Source: Manihot esculenta
Taxonomy: Eukaryota; Streptophyta; Magnoliopsida; Malpighiales; Euphorbiaceae
Direction of reading: 5' to 3'
Assembly (NCBI RefSeq): GCF_001659605.2
Contig: NC_035164.2
Location: 24,524,665 to 24,588,664 of the forward strand
Length of the DNA stretch: 64,000 bases
Shown: in pieces, positions 10,963-21,939 of the stretch
Numbering within the stretch: position 1 is the stretch's first letter
Layout of the letters: every line of letters starts with the position of its first letter
Position numbers and translations under genes: made by a program
Notes under the pieces: model-generated
The model's input: the letters and a program-made list of their open reading frames with translations, nothing else
Databases searched by the model: none
What the model was told of the DNA's origin: nothing

Positions 10963-12026
10963 TTTTGGCTCATTCTGGCTCTCATCTGTACCTGATCAGT
11001 ATCTCTGCAGAAATCACTATTAAGAATATCATCTTGATTTTCATCAAAAATTTCTTGGCTCAAACAGTCAACAATATCAAGACCATAAACAGGGGACATA
11101 TCATGTGGATATTTCATGGCATCATAGACATTGAACTTAATCACTTTCCTTTCAAATTCCATGGTCAAAGTACCATCATGCACATCAATTTTAGTTCTAG
11201 CAGTACTCAAGAAAGGACGTCCAAGAAGGATATTAGAGCTAGTATTGCAATTATCTTCCTTAGTATCATTCACATAAAAATCAGCAGGGAAGACAAGTTC
11301 ATCTACTTGGACTAACACATCTTCTAGAACACATATGGGATATACCACAGATCTATCAGCTAATTGAATCACAACTCTTGTGTCTTTCATTGCACATGCA
11401 TTCAGAGATTTATAGATGGAAAGAGGCATGACATTTATGGATGCACCAAGATCACACATGGCTTTCTTAATCCCAACATTCCCAATCTTGCAAGAGATAG
11501 CAAACATACCTTTGTCTTTGCACTTAGTAGGGAGCTCTCTTTTAATGACAGCAGTCACAACCTCACCTACACTTACTTTTTCTCTTGCAGCTAGCTTTCT
11601 TCTGTTGGTACACAACTCTTTCAGAAATTTTGCGTACCTTGGAATTTGCTTAACAGCATCTAGCAGAGGTATGTTGATTTCCACTTTTATGAAAGTCTCA
11701 AGAATCTCCTTTTCTTCCTTTTCTTTTTGTGTTCTTTCAAACCTCTTGGGGAAAGGAGGTGGAATGTGAAAACGTTTCTTTGGATCAGTCTTTTGTGCAG
11801 GAGTTGCTTCAGGTGAAGATTGGCTGGCTGGCTCATGCAGATGGGGTGGCGCAGGTGTTTCAGTTTGCGCATGTCTTTGTGCAACTTGCTTCTCTTCCTC
11901 ATGTTTTGGATCTTGAAGCTCTTTTCCACTTCTCAAAGTAATAGCACTGACATTTTGTCTAGGATTAGTTTCAGTTTGAGAAGGGAGTTTACCTTGAGTA
12001 TCGGAATTGCTTCCGGATGTGGCCAT
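10959..12026 (-). CDS. Athila-like gag C-terminus and aspartic protease
   Basis: A 355-residue frame. The start MATSGSNSDTQGKLPSQTE leads to SAITLRSGKEL, a hallmark of Athila gag C-termini, then a charged proline-rich linker. The protease core follows from about residue 175: FAISCKIGNVGIKKAMCDLGASINVMP, with the catalytic Asp in CDLGAS, then VIQLADRS and ILLGRPFL. CDLGAS instead of D(S/T)GA is normal in this lineage. It lies downstream of the gag frame at 12267-13343 and is separated from it by two stop codons, so gag-pol is not one continuous polyprotein here. Confidence 0.85.
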   Translation of the reverse strand: MATSGSNSDTQGKLPSQTETNPRQNVSAITLRSGKELQDPKHEEEKQVAQRHAQTETPAPPHLHEPASQSSPEATPAQKTDPKKRFHIPPPFPKRFERTQKEKEEKEILETFIKVEINIPLLDAVKQIPRYAKFLKELCTNRRKLAAREKVSVGEVVTAVIKRELPTKCKDKGMFAISCKIGNVGIKKAMCDLGASINVMPLSIYKSLNACAMKDTRVVIQLADRSVVYPICVLEDVLVQVDELVFPADFYVNDTKEDNCNTSSNILLGRPFLSTARTKIDVHDGTLTMEFERKVIKFNVYDAMKYPHDMSPVYGLDIVDCLSQEIFDENQDDILNSDFCRDTDQVQMRARMSQN

Positions 12027-12266
12027 CAGATCTACACGCTAATTTAGGCTTTGTATAGCACTTGCCATGGATTCCATCATCTTTTAAAGGCGTTGGCTGG
12101 GATTTGAAGGTGCTGGTTGGGCTTGGTTCCTTTGATAGTTCTGATGGTTCTGATTGTTGTTGGCCCTTCCGTAGCTGAAATTGGGGTGGTCTCTCCAATC
12201 TGGATTGTATGTGTTTGAATATGGATCATGTCTAGGCTGGTTGTTGTACCCTCCAATTGCATTAAC

Positions 12267-13343
12267 CTATTGGTTGTCTTCTTGCAGTGTAGGACATTGA
12301 TCAGTTGGGTGTTCTACATATGAACAGATACCACATGGCCTAGGCGGCTGGACTGCTTGCATCTCTTGAACCAGTCCTATGGCAAAGTCTTTCATAACAG
12401 CTGTCAGTTCAGAAATAGTAGGTGAGCTTACCTCATGGACTCCTCTTTGCAGTTGCTTTTCTTCACCATATTGCCTAGATGAGGCTGCAAGTGTAGAGAT
12501 CAGTTCTCGCATCTCCCTAGGTGTCTTGTCTGCAATGGATCCTCCATAAGCTACATCTATGAATTTCCTTTCTGATGAGAGCAATCCTCCATAGAAGAAC
12601 TGTATGAGGGACATGTCTGACATATCATGTTGTGGGTAACCTGTACATAGTCTTTCAAACCTTTCCCAATAGTCATATAGATCTTCAGTTGGTTTTTGTC
12701 TTATGCTAGTGATTCCTCTTATTATGCCAATTGACTTAGATGTTGGGAAGTATTTGTTCAAAAAAGTTTGGACCATATCATCCCAAGAAGTTATAGATCC
12801 AGGTGGCAAATAAAATAACCAATCTTTAGCAAAGTCATCTAATGAGAAGGGAAAAGCTCTTAATTTAACATGATCTTCAGAGATACCTTGAGGTCTCATG
12901 GATGAACAAACAATGTTGAATTCTTTCAAGTGCTTGTGTGGATTTTCATTTTGCAAACCTCTGAATTTTGGGAGAAGATGAATCAAACCTGTCTTTAGTT
13001 CAAAGGGAACTGTAAGAGGTGGATAGGTGATGCAAAGTGGTGCTTGATCACCTACAGGTGTTGCTAGTTCTCTCATGGTTCTTTCTCTTAGCATCTGTGG
13101 TCTTATTGCTGGATTTTCTTGAATTATTTGATTCTGGACAGCATGTTCATTGGGGGCATTAGGTTCTGCCATTGGTGCAAAGTTTGTTTGCTGGAGCAAG
13201 GAAGGTTCGGCAGCCAAATGTTGATGGGGTTCGGCGGCCGAAGGTTGGGCAGAATGCTCGGCAGCTTGCTTTCCTATCCTTCTGAGGGTGCGTTCAATTT
13301 CTGGATCAAAGGGCAGAGTGTCCCTGTGTTCAGATCTAGTCAT
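12267..13343 (-). CDS. Athila-like gag (capsid domain)
   Basis: A 358-residue frame starting MTRSEHRDTLPFDPEIERT, 30 bases after the primer-binding site. The retrotransposon gag domain spans about residues 110-260 (LRAFPFSLDDFAKDWLFYL, SITSWDDMVQTFLNKYFP, YDYWERFERLC). A single zinc-knuckle-like CGICSYVEHPTDQCP lies at the C-terminus. A TAG at 12267 separates it from a downstream readable linker (12266-12080, Asn/Gln-rich) that in intact elements is continuous gag. An in-frame TTCGGCGGCCGAA motif codes part of residues 35-45. Confidence 0.85.
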   Translation of the reverse strand: MTRSEHRDTLPFDPEIERTLRRIGKQAAEHSAQPSAAEPHQHLAAEPSLLQQTNFAPMAEPNAPNEHAVQNQIIQENPAIRPQMLRERTMRELATPVGDQAPLCITYPPLTVPFELKTGLIHLLPKFRGLQNENPHKHLKEFNIVCSSMRPQGISEDHVKLRAFPFSLDDFAKDWLFYLPPGSITSWDDMVQTFLNKYFPTSKSIGIIRGITSIRQKPTEDLYDYWERFERLCTGYPQHDMSDMSLIQFFYGGLLSSERKFIDVAYGGSIADKTPREMRELISTLAASSRQYGEEKQLQRGVHEVSSPTISELTAVMKDFAIGLVQEMQAVQPPRPCGICSYVEHPTDQCPTLQEDNQ

Positions 13344-13372
13344 GAAAGAAAAATAAACAAGTTAAATTAAAT

Positions 13373-13390
13373 CCTCGGCAACGGTGCCAA
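13373..13390 (-). promoter_or_regulatory. tRNA-Asp-type primer-binding site
   Basis: On the minus strand it reads TTGGCACCGTTGCCGAGG, close to the tRNA-Asp primer site used by Athila-type elements. It lies four bases inside the LTR end (13395) and 30 bases before the gag ATG. Confidence 0.75.
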
Positions 13391-13394
13391 TTTT

Positions 13395-14519
13395 TGACTC
13401 GCGGTTGTCTAAGCCGGTCAAAAATAACCTCTACGGTTATCAACAATTTTACAACTGCAGATAGTGGTAAAGGATCGAATCCATAGAAAATTGAATACTT
13501 ATCTATTTTTCCCAAACAAGATCAAGAGAATCAACTGAAAGCACAACTGAAAGCAAGGAGATCAAAAGTAAAGTGCAATAAAGTAAAAAGGGGGGTTTTG
13601 AGATTGATTTGTCTAACAACTATTGAAAGCAATTAAAACAATAAGTAATTAAAATAAAAGAGGAAATCAATATGAGAAAGGTCTAGTTGAAGATATGGAT
13701 CCACTCTGGTTGTTTGGGTTGATCATTGAAATTTATGTTTTCTAGATTGGTTCAATAGATTAGTTATGGGGGTGGAAAACGCTTCTCACCACCATGTCTC
13801 TCCTTATGATTAAATCAATTAGGGAACGTCCTCTAATCAATTACTAATTAACAAATTGCCAAGGAACGTCCTTGGGCCTTAGGCATCAAAACAATTGTCA
13901 ATTGCATAAAGAATGAGAGAGATCCAATCCTAGCTACTCCAAACGCATGAAGATGATGCTAGATCATACAATTCCTTAGTTTTTACACCAAGTGTTCTTA
14001 GGTCAGAATATTTCCAGCAATTACGGACTAACAAATATCCCAACTAACAATCAATTAACTTTGCAATCAAGAATCAAGTGGCCAATTTGATCAAAACAAC
14101 AAAGCAATCTTAGATTTAAGTACACAATTGCATGAATATTGAACAAACCAAAAGCAAACGCTTTATGTTCAGATCTCACAACCCTTTAAACAACCTTAGT
14201 TTCAACCAAACTTCAACTAGAATTAGGGGGTTTCAGCCACTCATGGCTAAACCAAAACAGAAAATAGAAGAGAAGAAACAAGAAGGAAGAAGAACCGGCG
14301 GCAAGGGTGGAGGAGGCTTGGGCAGCCAAACCTTGGAGGAGTGGTGGAGTTCTTCAAATCTGAAATCTGCAACTTCTTGTCTTCATAAGGCCTTTAAATA
14401 AGTCTTGAGAGGCTGCCTAGGGTTTCTTGGGTGTCCATACAACTTTTAGAGGTTGCCCAAAGTGCCCTTGGTCCAATATGTGCATGTGAAGGCAAGGGAG
14501 GGGCCTTTTGGTCTTTTAA
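13395..14519 (-). mobile_element. Truncated 5' LTR of the Athila-like element
   Basis: The LTR 3' end GAGTCA (minus strand) is at 13395. Sequence up to about 14519 aligns with the solo LTRs at 19615-21270 and 34042-35617. The remaining ~0.5 kb of U3, including the TGATAGAG terminus, is absent. Beyond ~14519 the sequence matches the duplicate at 52790-53138 instead, so the junction is a deletion or rearrangement breakpoint. Confidence 0.8.
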
Positions 14520-14853
14520 TAAATTACAACCTGAATAAAGATTTATTTTTGGAAAAATTTATTATTCATCTTATTGTTTAATTATTTTAGATGAGTTTTA
14601 GGAGGAACATATAAGTAGATTACCTCATATTTCTACTATGAATTTGATAAAGGAAGATAAGAATTTTCTTCATGGAGTTGCATAATGCAAGCCATCTATT
14701 TTGCTACCTCTCTTTCAAATTTATAGTACGAACAGAATAAGAGAGACATGCAGGCTTTATATTATTTTTCCACAGATGACACCGATGATGTTGTTCGCAT
14801 CATATTTTTTTTAGATATGAACTTGCAAAATAAGAGAGAATACTATGTGGATT
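14520..14853. repeat. Left flank of the CACTA: duplicated segment shared with 52790-53141
   Basis: About 330 bases align closely with 52790-53141; both contain ATGAGTTTTAGGAGGAACAT and TTTGATAAAGGAAGATA. The last three bases, ATT at 14851-14853, are the target-site duplication of the CACTA element. It holds no gene. Confidence 0.88.
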
Positions 14854-15040
14854 CACCACAAAAAAATGGACTATCAGCGAAGGATTTAGCGACGGAAATT
14901 ACTTCTGTCGGAAAAAAAAATTTAGCAACGGATCAGTGATGAATACTTTATGTTTATATTTCTAACAGATTTGCGATGGATTAGCGACAAATTTTTAAAA
15001 TATTAGCAACGAAATTTATTCCGTCGCTAATCCGTCAGAA
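14854..15040 (+). repeat. Left terminal and subterminal repeats of the CACTA
   Basis: After the terminus come several copies of the motif AGCGACGGA / TTAGCGACAAA / CCGTCGCTAA in both orientations. In CACTA elements such subterminal arrays are bound by the accessory transposase protein. Confidence 0.8.
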
Positions 15041-15224
15041 AATGCAAACAATATAAAAAAAAACCTTATCTTCTCCTTCAGAAAATGCAAACAATATAAA
15101 AAAAAAACCTTATCTTCTCCTTCATCCACTCTTTTGATTTCAGCCACCCTTTTCCTATCCTCTCTTCTCCTCAGCGTCGCATCCTTCTTCTTGCCACTGT
15201 CGCTGCCACGCTGCCGCTGTTCTC

Positions 15225-15340
15225 GTGGCTGTTGCACGTTGCTATCGCCTCGTTGTCGCTGTTGCTGCTGCTTTTCCTGCTGCTGTGGCTATGTCGCCAT
15301 TGCTGGAGCTGCCACTGCCGTTGCCACTCACTGCCACTGC
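15225..15340 (+). repeat. GC-rich trinucleotide-like unit, copy 1
   Basis: A GTTGCTGC/GCCACTGCCGTT-rich stretch whose order of words (TCGTGGCTGTTGCACGTTG ... CCATTGCTGGAGC ... CACTGCCGTTGCCACTCACT) recurs at 17456-17570. The solo LTR at 15360-17433 separates the two copies. Open frames across it are Ala/Cys/Leu-rich in every frame, so a real protein is unlikely. Confidence 0.75.
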
Positions 15341-15359
15341 CGTTGCCACTCACTGCCAC

Positions 15360-17433
15360 TGTAATACCCGGCTAGACCCCGGCACCGGAATTCCTACCTT
15401 CCAACAGAATCTCCATTGGAATCCGGAATTCTCGGGTGTCGGAGCCTTCTAGAAGGGTAAAATAAGGTTTTCACAAAATGTTTTTACATGTTTTATGGTT
15501 TTAATGAAGAAGAAATTGAGTATTTGAAAGAAAAAGACCAAGGAGAAAAACCAAGGTTCGGCCACTAAACCTCAAGTTCGGCCGCCGAACATGGGGAGTT
15601 TGCGGAAGCACCTTTGGCCCCCGAAGGTGGTCTGGCCAGCCACCTATAAAAGGCTCCTTATCCGAAAATGGGCGAGTTTTCTCTCTCTATTTTTGGGCAT
15701 AGGTGAGATTTCGCCTTCCTTTGGTCGATTTTGTATTTTCCTTCAATCCCTTCAAGTTTTTGATGAGTTTTACGTGGTTTTGAAGATTTTTGAGCTAAAA
15801 ACCAAAGTTTTGAAGCTTGAAGACCCCCGGAGCTCGTTCCTCTGTATCTTCAAGTTTGGGATCGCATCTCCTCTCGATCTTCAAGAGGTAAGTGTAGATC
15901 CACGCCTTTTATGATGTTTTAAGTAAGTTTTATGAAGGGTTTAGGGGTTTTTGATGCATGTTTGTGAATAGATGTTAAATGTTAGAGTTTATGAGAGTAT
16001 GATGATAAATGTATGCTATGTTGATGTTTGTTGGGGTTTAGGCTAGTTTTATGCCCCTATATGCTTGAATAAGTGTTTATGCATGTTTTAGAATAGTTGA
16101 ATGCATGTTTGGAGGGTTTTGGGAGGCAAGATGTGAGAGGCAAAATCGGGTTTTGCCCTTTGGGAGAGCCCAGGTTCGGCCGCCGAAGCCAAGTTCGGTC
16201 GCCGAAGCCAGTTTCGGCCACCGAACCTGCCTGGAGGCAACTTTAGGCCGCCTAAACTCGCCCCCGAAGGTTTGGACTTTTGGCTCTGGAGGGGAGTTTC
16301 GACCGCCGAACCTGCCCCCGAAGGTTGTGACTTTCGGCTCTGGAAGGACTTTCGACCGCCGAACCCTGCCCCCGAAAGTGCCTGACTTTCGGCTCTGGAG
16401 GGACCTTCGGCCGCCGAACATGCCGCCGAAAGTCCCCTGCCCAACCTTCCTTTGCCTATTTTTCTATGCATGTTTATGATATTTTAAGGGGGTTTTTGGG
16501 GAGATGTTTAGAGTCATATTAGAGTATGTTTGGTCCCTCATTTGAGTCCACCTGTGTAGGATCGGACTTGAGGATCCGGGGTGATCAGCAGTGAGATAGC
16601 TGCTTCAGAGTTAGTCCAGAGTCAGCCAGAGGTGAGTATAACAAATCTCTTTTATTTTCAAAGCAATCAAATATTTTAAGCATGTTCATGCATCATGATA
16701 TGTAATAGGTTGTGTGCATTAGAATTCACGAATATAACGCATTGCATTATTCATTGTGGGTGTGGATGGACAACAGGACGACCCATTAGCCCTCTAGATA
16801 TTATGCTATGTAACAAAAGTCCTGAGGAGCCCCACCGAGGGCCGGGCACAGAGCTTATGTATGTAATAGAAGTCTTGAGGAGCTCCACCGAGGGCCGGGC
16901 ACAGAGTAGAGGGATTTTTGGGTCAGTCCATCCGTGATGTGATTTACTTGTGTTGTGACGCATTTCATGATGGCATATGTTTATTTAAATATTTTTATTG
17001 TTCTGCTCACTGGACTTTTGTAGCTCACCCCTCTCCCCTAACCCCCAGGTTTGCAGGTTCAGGATAGACCGGGAAGTCGTCAAGGTTGAAGGTTGTTATA
17101 AGTGTAATAGATTAGTAGTGGACATGTATGTAAAATGGTATAATGAAATGTTTTAATGATGAGAAATGTTGAACCAAGCTTGATATATGAAATGTTGACC
17201 CAACTAGAGCATTTGATGAGGGCTCTAGTAAGGGGTTTTTATGTTTATAGTTATGATGCATGCACAGGTCAAGCTTGGTATATGTAAAGTTTAAAGTTTT
17301 TATGAAAATGTATGATCATGTATAGGATTTATCAGGTATAATAGGATGTATAGTAGGCTTGCTACGGGTCCCGGCGACCTTAAGTCGATCTGGATCCTAG
17401 CGCCGGTAGCGGTCCGGTTTTCGGGTCGTTACA
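15360..17433 (+). mobile_element. Solo Tekay-type LTR inside the CACTA
   Basis: It begins TGTAATACCCGGC and ends GGGTCGTTACA, the same termini as the LTR at 2126-4477 but on the plus strand, and is 2,074 bp long. Neither a primer-binding site nor internal genes follow. The flanking 5-mers are GCCAC and ACCAC, consistent with a target duplication carrying one later mutation. It contains two TTCGGC/GCCGAA clusters (15556-15612 and 16173-16430) and a two-unit repeat with CACCGAGGGCCGGGCACAGA at about 16820-16910. Confidence 0.85.
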
Positions 17434-17455
17434 ACCACCGTCACCACTGTTGTTC

Positions 17456-17570
17456 CCGTGGTTGTTGCGCGTTGTTGTCGCCTCGCCATCACTGTTGCTG
17501 CTCCTGTTCCTGCTGCCGGGCTGTGTCACCATTGCTGGAGCCGCCACTGCCGTTGCCACTCACTGCCGTT
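17456..17570 (+). repeat. GC-rich trinucleotide-like unit, copy 2
   Basis: The second copy of the unit at 15225-15340, about 85% similar by eye, immediately beyond the solo LTR. The LTR apparently landed in a pre-existing tandem pair. Confidence 0.7.
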
Positions 17571-17599
17571 ACAGTTGCCGATCGTCGCCACTCCATGTA

Positions 17600-17999
17600 A
17601 GTTAGTGATGGAATGGTTGGTTGATCCTCTTTTAGTCTAATTGATGTATGCTTGTCCTTGAAAAAATTACATCATTTTGAAACTTCTTGCCATGTTACCA
17701 AATCGATAGCATAAATTAATTAAAAATACTTAATTAGTTCATCCATAACTAATTGTAAATAATTATATAATAATAAATTAGGAGCATAATAATGGAGAAG
17801 TTGAATGATAGACATAATTGATCTTAAAATGAAAAATTCACATTAAATTAGGTTCAAAAGGGATTTCAATGTTGATTGTGTTAACTATTATTAAATCTTA
17901 TTTGGATGTGTAAATGAAAATATTATGTGAATAATTTAAAAAATTAGAATTAGAGCTTAAATTTGTGAATAATTTAAAATATTATGTGAATAATTCACA
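17600..17999. other. AT-rich CACTA interior, no gene seen
   Basis: About 400 AT-rich bases with no coding frame, tRNA or recognisable repeat. Confidence 0.4.
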
Positions 18000-18730
18000 T
18001 TAAATTTGTGCTGCTGCTGTGCTGCAGCATACATGTTGCACTCAGTAGATCAGCAAGCATGCTGCAGCACAGCAGCAAGCTCAATTTTTTTTTTAAATGT
18101 TTAGGTTAAATTAAAATTTATAAGATAATTTAGATAAAAAGGTTAAAAATTAATTAGATTAAACTTTCATCATAAACTTAAGAGTAAAATGAATATTAAG
18201 CTTTTTAATTTTTAAAAACATAATTTCTTTTAAAAAATTTGTGCTGCTGCAGCATGCATGCTGCACTCAGTGGAGTAGCAGCAACAAGCTTGCTGCTACA
18301 CAGCAGCAACAAGCTTGCTCAGCACTGTGCTGCAGCATGCATGCACTCAGCAGAGCAGCAAGCATGCATGCATGCATGCATGCTGCACTCACAATCCCAT
18401 TTATTTGTACATATTATTTTGATACATCGATGTCCCCATCATAAAAAATAATGAAGATGTATGAACTTCAAAGCTGAAAATCATAAAAAATAATGAAGAT
18501 ACATTGACGTCCCCATCATAAAAAATAATGAAGTCAGCGGAGCAGCAGCAGTTGCTAATGATGTGCTGCAAGCTTGCTGCTCCACAGCAGCAGCATGCAG
18601 CAGCAACAAGCTTGCTCAACGCTGTGCTGCAGCATGCATGCATGCACTCAGCAGAGCAGCAAGCATGATAATATTCAGATTTAAAAAAAATCAAATTTGA
18701 GACTGTGCTGAGCATGCATGCTTATATGAT
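18000..18730. repeat. GCTGCAGCATGC-type dyad-rich array
   Basis: Four islands (18008-18090, 18240-18395, 18535-18670 and 18700-18722) built from GTGCTGCAGCATGCATGC, CACTCAGCAGAGCAGCAAGC and AGCAAGCTTGCT sit in otherwise AT-rich DNA. Many sub-words are self-complementary (CTGCAG, GCATGC, AAGCTT), so strong hairpins are possible. A second motif with CCCCATCATAAAAAATAATG is repeated at 18432, 18480 and 18511. It lies just upstream of the broken Transposase_24-like gene. Confidence 0.8.
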
Positions 18731-19614
18731 AATATTCAGATTTAAAAAAAAAAATCAAATTTAGTGGCAGAGATCAATTCAACACTAAAAACTTTTGATA
18801 TGCATGGTAGAGATCAATCAAATTTACTTTTATAACTCTACTTTAATATGTGTTGTTAAATTGATTAGTATGTTTGATTTGTTAAATTAGTATATAATTC
18901 TATTGTTTGTCTTTATTGTTAATTTAAACTTATGGATAATTATTTTTTCAGATGCTTCAAATAGCAGTATCATCTAGAGGTAGAGGACATAGCCAGCAGC
19001 TCTCTATGGATGAAATAGATGAGGCAGTACAGGTGCAAGAGGAAACACAAGAGCACACTCCACAAGCATTAGGGGGGCAAGCAAACGCATCCTCACCATC
19101 ATCAGTTCGAACTAGAGGTCCGAATTTGGGACATTCTATCCCATCAAACCCGTCTGATCGACAATTAATTAGATTGAAAGGAAATGTGTAAGTCATATAC
19201 AACTTTTTGCTATTGATTTAATATGTATTATTACTTACAACTACTCATTATATATTAAAATATTATAGTTTTTTATATTTCACAGTTACTAGATCAATCA
19301 CTAATGACATTAAGATATGCTACACTGCTCCATGGAAAACCTGGTTAGAAATACCTTTAAAGACAAGAGACCAACTCTTCGAACTTTTTTGGGTAAATAA
19401 AACTTATACTCTTAAATTTCTAATATGCATTTTAAGTTTATTAAATTTACATAACACTGATTTTTATTTGTAGAGTTGATATATATGGGATGAGAGTGAA
19501 GAAGATATGGTTCAAATTGCTTGGGAAAAGGTAGGTAAAGAAAGATTGTGAGACATTCTTAATAGAGTTAGGAGCGAATTGTTGTGCAAGCACAAGAAGA
19601 CAGATGTTGCTTAT

Positions 19615-21270
19615 TGACAGTGCGGTTGTCGAAGCCGGTCAAAAATAACCTTCTTGGTTATCAACAATTTACAACTGCAGATAGTGGTGAAGGATCGAAT
19701 CCACAGAGAATTTATTACCTATTTATTTTCCTCAATCAAGACCAAGAGAACTAATTGAAAACACAATTGAAAGCAAGTAATTGAAAGCTGAATGAAAGTA
19801 AAGAGTAATAAAAGTAAAAAGGGGGGTTTTGAGATGATTTGACTAACAACTATTGAAAGCAAATAAAACAGCAAGTAATTAAAATAAAAGAAGAAATCAA
19901 TATGAGAAAAGTCTAGTTGAAGATATGGATCCACTTTGGTTGTTTGGGTTGATCATTGAAACTTAGGTTTTCTTAATTCATTCAATAGATTAGTTATGGG
20001 GGTGAAAAACGCTTCTCACCACCATGTCTCTCCTTATGATTAAATCAATTAGGGAACGTCCTCTAATTAATTACTAATTAGCAAATTGCCAAGGAACGTC
20101 CTTGGGCCTTAGGCATCAAAACAATTTCCAATTGCATAAAGAATGAGAGAGATCCAATCCTAGCTACTCAAACGCATGAGATGTTGCTAGATCATGCAAT
20201 TCCTTAGTTTTTACACCAAGTGTTCTTAGGTCAGAATATTTCCAGCAATTACGGACTAACAAATATTCCTACCAACAATCAATTAACTTTGCAATCAAGA
20301 ATCAAGTGGCCAATTTGATCAAAACAACAAAGCAATCTTTAGAATTAAGCACAATTGCATGAATATTGAATAAATCAAAAGCAAACACTTTATGTTCAGA
20401 TCTCACAACCCTTTAAACAACCTTAGTTTCAACCAAACTTCAACTAGAATTGGGGTTTCAGCCACTCATGGCTGAACCAAAATAGAAAATAAAAGAAAAG
20501 AAAGCAAAAAGATGAAGAACTAAAGAGAAGAACCCTTGGAGAAGCCTTGGAGAAGTTGTATGGAACAAAATCTGCCTCTTCTTGTATTCTTGAGGCCTTT
20601 AAATAGATGTTGAAAGGTTGCCTAGGGTTTCTTAGGTGTCCATGCATCTTTTAGAGATTGCCCAAAGTGCCCTTATGTCTTATATGTGCACATGTGGAGT
20701 TGCAAGCCCTCTTTGGTCTTTTAATTGTTCAAGGTGTGTTCAAGAAGCCTTCTTCACATTATTCATGCACTAAAGAGGAAGGTGGAGCCTTGATTTGAAT
20801 ATTGAATGTGCATGATACTAAGTGGAAAACATGTTATCTTCAAGATTTGGCTCATTGAATGAGGAGGAAGCTGTTCGGGGGCACTTTCGGCCGCCTAAAG
20901 TAAGTTTCGGAGGCTGGACTTTCGGCTCTGGACGCAAGGTTCAGCGGCCGAAGATGCCTCCGAAGGTGGGTGACTTTCGCCTCTGGACGGGACTTTAGGC
21001 TTCCGAAAGTGCTTCCGAAAGTGGGTGACTTTCGGCTTCCGAAGGTGCTTCCGAAGGTGGTGGAGTTTCGGCTTCCGAACTTCACTTTCGGCTTCTGAAA
21101 GTGGCTTTTCTGTTTTTGGCACTTTTTGGCATTTTTAAGAGCATTTTCTCCAAATTGCTTCTTTACACCTAATACTTGCAAAACATGATTAAAACCACAA
21201 AATTAGGTAGAGTAGGTGCAAATAAATATCAATAAGATCATGATAATACGGGCTAAAATATGCTCTATCA
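19615..21270 (-). mobile_element. Solo Athila-type LTR in the CACTA gene, TSD CTTAT
   Basis: A 1,656-bp LTR, minus-oriented: TGATAGAGCATATTTTAG at 21270 to CTGTCA at 19615. CTTAT is perfectly duplicated at 19610-19614 and 21271-21275. Removing it restores a readable junction in the Transposase_24-like gene. A TTCGGC...GCCGAA-type cluster lies at 20874-21100. There is no primer site and no internal genes, so it is a solo LTR left by recombination. Confidence 0.92.
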
Positions 21271-21939
21271 CTTATCTATACAATTTAGGACCAGATTGGA
21301 TGGAGGCAGAGATATGGAATGAACTTATTGCCTATTGGAGTACACCAGAGTGGAGAAAGAAATCAGAAGCTGGTAAAGCAAATAGAAACGTAGAAAAAGA
21401 TGAGACTATTACGAAACACTCTGGTGGTTCAATAAAACTGGAGGTTCATAAGAATAGATTGGTATAACTCTTTTATTTCTTACTTTTATTTATACATTTT
21501 TGTTTTTATATAGATGGTTAGAAAGTATTTGTGCATCTTATGTTGTGTGATTTTTTTTTTGTAGGCAAAGAAGTTAGGTAGGCAACCAACTCAACTTGAA
21601 CTATTTCGTGCAACTCACACAAAAAAAGGGAGTCAAGGTGTTTTTATTGATGGAAAATCACGACGAGTTGATGTAAGTTACATTTTGCTTATTTATTGTT
21701 ATCACATTATTTTTCTATTTGTTATGTTATTATTAGTTGTGTATGGTTAATGAAATGTTTATTATGTTTTCTTTTTTTACTTAGGGAGTTTATTTGAATG
21801 CCATTGCTGAAAATGTGAATGACAATTGTGAGAGTCAGTCTACTTTTGATTTGGATAAGTGGTTTGAAATTTGTGGAAGTAGTAAAGGGAGGGTTTATGG
21901 TTTTGGATCTTCTGGTATTGCAAAATCAGGAACTCAAAC

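Larger units (their letters stand above)
8611..14519 (-). mobile_element. Athila-like Ty3/gypsy element lacking reverse transcriptase
   Basis: Order on the minus strand: truncated 5' LTR (14519-13395), tRNA-Asp-type primer site (13390-13373), gag (13343-12267), protease (12026-10959), a repeat-coded linker (10962-10636), integrase (10602-9238) and a 3' untranslated stretch. RT and RNase H are absent between protease and integrase. The 3' LTR is missing, and the left end is fused to CRM-like sequence near 8610. The protease site (CDLGAS), tRNA-Asp primer and gag type point to Athila. Confidence 0.8.

Noticed and set aside
15134..15452. Cys/Ala/Leu-rich open frames on both strands as a possible gene
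   Set aside because: The frames are open in several registers because of GTTGCTGCC-type simple sequence, and the solo LTR at 15360 cuts through them.
16077..16479. Gly/Arg-rich frames (FGGR repeats) on both strands as an RNA-binding protein
   Set aside because: The repeats are translations of TTCGGC/GCCGAA motifs inside a solo LTR.
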